From the NCBI GenBank assembly GCA_027313705.1, contig DAHVDE010000005.1, positions 44,520 through 108,519 on the forward strand: DNA of 64,000 nucleotides, read 5' to 3'. Shown here piece by piece: positions 59,801-64,000 of this stretch (within the stretch, counting starts at the first letter, position 1; the number at the start of each line of letters is the position of its first letter). Below the pieces are notes generated by a model. It was given only the letters and a program-made list of their open reading frames with translations, was not told where the DNA came from and ran no database searches. Origin of the DNA: Actinomycetota bacterium. GTDB lineage: Bacteria > Actinomycetota > Actinomycetes > Streptosporangiales > Streptosporangiaceae. Both the position numbers and the translations under genes were made by a program.

Positions 59801-62800
59801 CCGCTCACCGCTTCGGCGCCGCTCACTGGTTCTGCTGCCTGACTTTGGCAGCCAAGCACATCCAGGCCGAGCACGTCGTCGGGCAGGGCGTCGGCGACCT
59901 CGGTATCGAACGTCGCCAGGCGGCGTATCCATCCGGCGCCGAGCGCGACCACTCCGAGTCCCAGGCCGCAGCAGATGTACATGAGCCCGATACCCCGGTG
60001 CGTGCCGGTCCCGGCCAGAACCCGCACGATGGCACCGACGGCGCCGCTGGCCGTGAAGAGGCGGTCGAGCAGCGGCGGCCCGTAAGGCGCCACCACGCCG
60101 AAGGCAAACGGCAATGCGACCGTCGCGATGATCGTGATCACCGCGATCATCCGGCCCTGGATGCGCTGCGGCAGTTTCACCTGGACGATCGTCATGAAGA
60201 TCCCTTCCATCATGCCGAGGCAGAAACCGATCCCGGCAATGCCTGCGACCACCAGTGCCAGGTTCGGCCGCAGGCCGGTGAGCAGAGCGCACAGCGCAAG
60301 CGCCCCGAGCATTACCCTGGTGCCAAGCATCCGCCGCCGCCGCGGACCACCCCATGCGGTCATCGCCAGGCCGGCCGCTATCGCGCCGATGCCAGCCGCC
60401 CCTGAGGTCAGCGCGACGGCGGAAAGCGAGGAGAACGAAAGCACGAGCGGGGATACGAGCACGATCATCGGCGCCAGGAAGAGATTGACCATGGCCGCGA
60501 AGATCACCATCGCCCGGAAGCTCCGGTGCCCGACGATGTACCTGAAGCCAGCCGCGATCTCCGCCATGACCGACTCAGCTCGCTGGAAAGGCAGCGTGGC
60601 AGGGAACCTGATGATTACCGCGGCCGCGACCGCGACCGCGTAGCTGGCTACGTCGAACGACAGGACACCGCGCAGGCCGACCGCTACCAGGAGCGCGACA
60701 CCAGTCAGCGGCGCAATGAATTGCGCGACTCCGGTCGCGGCCTGCACGATGCCGTTCGCATTGCCCAGGTACCGCTTCGGCACGATCTGGGGGACGGCGG
60801 AAAGGTAAGCGGTCCGCTGGAAGGCAAGCGCCAGCGACAGGCAGCCGGTGAGCACATAGATGTGCCATGGCGCCAGCGCGCCGGTCAAGAGCAGCGCCAG
60901 CAGGATGGTCACGGCGCCGCCCGAGGCGACGTCGCCGGCGATCATGACCAGGCGCCGGTCACCGCGGTCGACGATCGCACCGGCCAGCGGGGCGACCAGG
61001 ATGCCCGGCAGCAGGCCGAGTACCGCCAGGAGCCCGAACCTGGCCAGTGATCCGGTCTGCGTGTAGATCCACAGCGGCAACGCGAACTGGGTCAGCGTGG
61101 ACCCCGTGATCGACACTAGCTGAGATAGCGCGAGCACCAGGAACCGCCGCATGCTCGGCGCCGGGCCTGCGACTTCAGCGATGCCCGTCAGCCTGGCGGA
61201 GCGCGTGTCCTCCAGCCACCAGGTCGGATCGCTGCCCGGCTCGCGCCTGGGCAGGTCACCCGTCGTTCCTTTCCGCAGTGCGTGGTGGGTGCGGGTCAGG
61301 ATCGCGGATAGTTCTGCGGCACGGTGCCTGATGAAGAAATGCCCGCCCTCGCCGAGCACCGTAAGCGCGAGCGAGTCCGACAAGATCCCCCATTCCGCGT
61401 ATCGCTCCTGCCAGTACTCGGTGCTCGGGTCCCGCTCGCCGACGACCGCGATAACCGGCGCGCGGAGTCGCCGAGCGCCGCCGGCCAGCAGTTCTGTGAA
61501 GTAGTTCTCCGCCAGCAGGCTGTCTTGGCGCATACCGCGGACGAGGGCGTGCGCCTGCTCATCGTCCAGGCCGGCCATCTCTGAGCCCATGCCGCGCAGC
61601 CAGTTCTCGACATTGCGGTCGGCGCTCAGCCGGTCCCTCGCGACCAGGCGGCTGAGGGTGCCCGCGATCCGGCCTCTTGGCCTGGCGACGGGGAACGCGC
61701 CGCCGAGGTAAACGGCCTCCAGCTTCCTGCCTGACTCCTCGAGCCTCTGCGCAAGCGCAGCCGCGAGCGCTACGCCCGCCGCGCAGTGGCCGTAGACGAT
61801 CAAAGGTCCGCGCACGGTCCGCAGCACCTCGTCCGCGCAGGCCCTTGCCAGTTCGTCGATCGGCAGCCGCTCCTGGGCGCGCCCGGCGTCACGACCGGGG
61901 ACCTGGATCGCGTACAACGAGCATCCGGGCGGAAGCGCGGCGGCGAGATCGGTGTAGACGCTCGCGTTGGCGCCGCCGTACGGAGCGCACACAAAGGAGG
62001 CGGTTCGCTCATCGTCGCTCAGCGGCGGAGTCAGCTCGTACAGCAACCGCGCGGCGGCCCCATCGGCCTGCTCGGCGAAGGCCGCCAGCTCGGCCACGGT
62101 CGGGTGCTTGAACATGTCCATAACGCCAACGGGCGCCCGGTCATCGCCTGACTCGGCACGCAGCCTGGCGACGACGCGGACAGCGTGCAGCGAATGCCCG
62201 CCGAGATCGAAGAAGTTGTCGTGGACGCTGATCCGGTCCTGGCCGAGCACTTCCCTCCAGGCCCGCGCCAAGGTCTCCTCCCAGGCGGTTCGCGGCGCCA
62301 CGTACTCCGTTACGCCCGCGCCGAAGCGAGGAGCAGGCAGCGCGGCGCGGTCCAGCTTGCCGTTCGGCGACACCGGGAGGCGCTCGAGTACGGCGAACGC
62401 CGATGGCACCATGTACTCGGGCAGGCTGGCCGCGGCATGCTCGCGCAGCGCGACCGGATCCGTTTCCTGGCCAGCGGCGGGAACCAGGTAAGCGGCTAGC
62501 TGCCAGTCACCAGGTGTGGTCTCGCGCGCGACCACGGCGACCTGAGCGACCGCAGGATGACGCGCAAGCACCGCCTCGATCTCGCCAAGCTCGATCCGCA
62601 ATCCGCGCAGCTTCACCTGGTCGTCGGTGCGGCCGATGTACCTGAGCAGGCCATCACTCGACCAGCGCACGAGGTCGCCGGTACGGTACATCCGTTCCCC
62701 TGGCGCACCGAACGGGCCTGCCACGAAGCGCGATGCGCTCAGCCCTGGCCGGGCGAGGTAGCCCCGCGCGAGGCCGTACCCGGCGATGTAAAGCTCGCCG

Positions 62801-64000
62801 GGTACGCCTGGTGGCACCGGCCGCAGTGCCGCGTCAAGTACGTACACTCCGGTATTGGCGATCGGGCGGCCGATCGGCGGATCTTCCCCGGTGCCTGCGG
62901 GCACGCAGGTCCACGCGGTCGAGTCCACGCTGGTCTCGGTCGGGCCATACAGGTTGTGCAGCGGCGAGCCGTGAGTCAGTTCCGCGAACCGGTCGCGGAG
63001 CCTGCCTGACAGTGCCTCGCCGCTGCAGATCGTACGGCGCACGCTCGCGTATTTCTCTGCACCGCCAGCGATCAGGAAGGCGTTGAGCATCGACGGCACG
63101 AAGTGCAGCGTCGTGACCCGCTCCGACGCGATCAGCCCGGCGAGATAGTCCGGGTCCCTGTGCCCGCCTGGCTTTGCCAGTACCAGCCTGGCTCCGGTGA
63201 TCAGCGGCCAGAAGAATTCCCAGACGGAAACATCGAAGCTGAACGGCGTCTTTTGCAGTACCGCGTCCGCCGCTTCAAGGGAGTACTCGCGCTGCATCCA
63301 AAGCAGCCGGTTCGAGATGCCGTTCTGCGTGATCGCGACGCCCTTGGGCCTGCCGGTGGAGCCGGAGGTGTAGATCACGTAGGCCAGGCTCGACGGCCGC
63401 AGCGGCGCGTGCCTGTCTGTGTCGGTGATCGGGCCTCCGGCGCCGGCGGCGATCGTCGCCGCGGTGCCGGCGTCGTCGGCGATCACGGCGGTCACCGTGG
63501 TCGGTGGCAGATCGGCTGCCGTAGCGGCGTCGGTGAGCAGCATGACAGGCGCCGCGTCGGCGAGAATGAACGCGATCCGCTCCGGCGGGTAGCCAGGGTC
63601 GACCGGCAGGTAGGCCGCGCCCGATTTGAGCACCGCGAGCAGCGCGGTGACCAGCATGATCCCGCGCGGCAGCGCGACGGCGATGACCTGTTCCTGGCGG
63701 GCACCCGCGCCGATCAGGTACCTGGCCAGCCGGCTGGACTGCCGGTCAAGCTCGGCGTAGCTGAGCGACCGCGCGCCGCTGGTCACCGCGATGGCGGCCG
63801 GAGTGGCGGCGGCCTGGGCTGCGAGCAGATCCGGCAGCGTCGTCAAGGGAAAGTCGGCGGCGGTGTCGTTCCACCCGGTGAGGAGCTGGTGCCGCTCGGC
63901 GGCCGAGAGCAGGTCGACCTGGCCGGCGCGGATCCCGTGATCGGCGGCGACGGCCGCGAGTACCCGGATCAGCCGGCCTGCGAACTGCTCGGCGGTGGAC
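59797..64000 (-). CDS. NRPS terminal module (C)-A(Ser)-PCP-TE fused to an MFS exporter, 5' end outside window
   Basis: The frame is open to the window edge; the part beyond 63846 reads as the end of a C domain ([20 protein letters not shown]). Numbered from 63846, the A domain spans about 1-500 with [12 protein letters not shown]; its specificity residues (205, 206, 209, 248, 273, 275, 299, 307, 308, 497) read DVWHISLVDK, which is the Ser code. The PCP is FFDLGGHSL (Ser552). The TE (about 605-855) has YGHCAAG with Cys688 in place of Ser, Asp806 and His836. A DHA3/EntS-like 12-helix MFS transporter fills about 895-1330. The gene is coupled to the LLM gene. It should load Ser, release the peptide and export it. 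Confidence 0.9.
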   Translation of the reverse strand, partial: STAEQFAGRLIRVLAAVAADHGIRAGQVDLLSAAERHQLLTGWNDTAADFPLTTLPDLLAAQAAATPAAIAVTSGARSLSYAELDRQSSRLARYLIGAGARQEQVIAVALPRGIMLVTALLAVLKSGAAYLPVDPGYPPERIAFILADAAPVMLLTDAATAADLPPTTVTAVIADDAGTAATIAAGAGGPITDTDRHAPLRPSSLAYVIYTSGSTGRPKGVAITQNGISNRLLWMQREYSLEAADAVLQKTPFSFDVSVWEFFWPLITGARLVLAKPGGHRDPDYLAGLIASERVTTLHFVPSMLNAFLIAGGAEKYASVRRTICSGEALSGRLRDRFAELTHGSPLHNLYGPTETSVDSTAWTCVPAGTGEDPPIGRPIANTGVYVLDAALRPVPPGVPGELYIAGYGLARGYLARPGLSASRFVAGPFGAPGERMYRTGDLVRWSSDGLLRYIGRTDDQVKLRGLRIELGEIEAVLARHPAVAQVAVVARETTPGDWQLAAYLVPAAGQETDPVALREHAAASLPEYMVPSAFAVLERLPVSPNGKLDRAALPAPRFGAGVTEYVAPRTAWEETLARAWREVLGQDRISVHDNFFDLGGHSLHAVRVVARLRAESGDDRAPVGVMDMFKHPTVAELAAFAEQADGAAARLLYELTPPLSDDERTASFVCAPYGGANASVYTDLAAALPPGCSLYAIQVPGRDAGRAQERLPIDELARACADEVLRTVRGPLIVYGHCAAGVALAAALAQRLEESGRKLEAVYLGGAFPVARPRGRIAGTLSRLVARDRLSADRNVENWLRGMGSEMAGLDDEQAHALVRGMRQDSLLAENYFTELLAGGARRLRAPVIAVVGERDPSTEYWQERYAEWGILSDSLALTVLGEGGHFFIRHRAAELSAILTRTHHALRKGTTGDLPRREPGSDPTWWLEDTRSARLTGIAEVAGPAPSMRRFLVLALSQLVSITGSTLTQFALPLWIYTQTGSLARFGLLAVLGLLPGILVAPLAGAIVDRGDRRLVMIAGDVASGGAVTILLALLLTGALAPWHIYVLTGCLSLALAFQRTAYLSAVPQIVPKRYLGNANGIVQAATGVAQFIAPLTGVALLVAVGLRGVLSFDVASYAVAVAAAVIIRFPATLPFQRAESVMAEIAAGFRYIVGHRSFRAMVIFAAMVNLFLAPMIVLVSPLVLSFSSLSAVALTSGAAGIGAIAAGLAMTAWGGPRRRRMLGTRVMLGALALCALLTGLRPNLALVVAGIAGIGFCLGMMEGIFMTIVQVKLPQRIQGRMIAVITIIATVALPFAFGVVAPYGPPLLDRLFTASGAVGAIVRVLAGTGTHRGIGLMYICCGLGLGVVALGAGWIRRLATFDTEVADALPDDVLGLDVLGCQSQAAEPVSGAEAVSG

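Noticed and set aside
59801..60355. N-terminal extension of the LLM protein
   Set aside because: It is out-of-frame sequence of the NRPS-MFS gene; the GTG at 59800 overlapping the NRPS stop is the better start.
63844..63846. TTG as the start of the NRPS gene
   Set aside because: The frame is open to the window edge, and the upstream codons encode a typical C-domain end, so the gene is partial and starts outside the window.

Overview
The window is GC-rich, densely packed DNA from an actinobacterium (Actinomycetota). The evidence is heavy use of GTG starts, many 1-8 nt start/stop overlaps, a SigK/RskA/fasciclin locus, an alpha-mannosyltransferase of the kind that decorates actinobacterial glycolipids, menaquinone-type enzymes and an NRPS gene cluster at the right edge. 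A soil actinomycete is the best guess; genus cannot be fixed from sequence alone. I saw no tRNA, rRNA, CRISPR array, transposase or phage gene.

Left part (1-17.4 kb): a partial glutamate decarboxylase, a DinB-like protein, an isoleucyl-tRNA synthetase with altered HIGH and KMSKS motifs, a Cys-rich secreted protein, a GH5-like secreted protein lacking its acid/base Glu, a geranylgeranyl-reductase-type flavoprotein, the RNase P RNA gene (rnpB, minus strand, about 8684-9112), an RsmF-like rRNA methyltransferase, a coiled-coil zinc-ribbon protein coupled to a histidine phosphatase, and the SigK-RskA-fasciclin operon diverging from a membrane molybdopterin oxidoreductase.

Middle part (17.4-42.9 kb): a 734-bp gene-free stretch with a small cluster of DnaA-box-like 9-mers; a strikingly asymmetric heterodimeric ABC exporter; a MenG-like methyltransferase coupled to a UbiA-like membrane protein; a beta-propeller protein preceded by five 14-bp tandem repeats; a flippase-like membrane protein containing a pseudokinase; a membrane-linked BTAD regulator; envelope genes (SGNH hydrolases, BrkB-like protein, GT4 mannosyltransferase); an MFS exporter fused to a MarR domain; an SPFH/AIM24 zinc-ribbon cluster that looks like a membrane-stress module; an amino-acid permease; a decayed class IV aminotransferase; and lspA.

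Right part (42.9-64 kb): a DUF4139 protein, an iron-type ABC importer (binding protein, fused permease, ATPase), a phosphate:H+ symporter-like MFS protein, a phosphoketolase-acetate kinase operon and a metallophosphoesterase. From about 55.6 kb to the end lies the edge of a biosynthetic gene cluster: a CmlA-type diiron beta-hydroxylase, a TobZ/NodU-type carbamoyltransferase, an LLM-class flavin monooxygenase, and the 3' end of an NRPS whose last module reads as C-A(Ser)-PCP-TE and is fused to an MFS exporter. The TE has Cys in place of the nucleophilic Ser. Together these predict a peptide with a beta-hydroxylated, probably O-carbamoylated residue, released by an unusual Cys thioesterase and exported by the same polypeptide. 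This is the most promising candidate for an undescribed system here.
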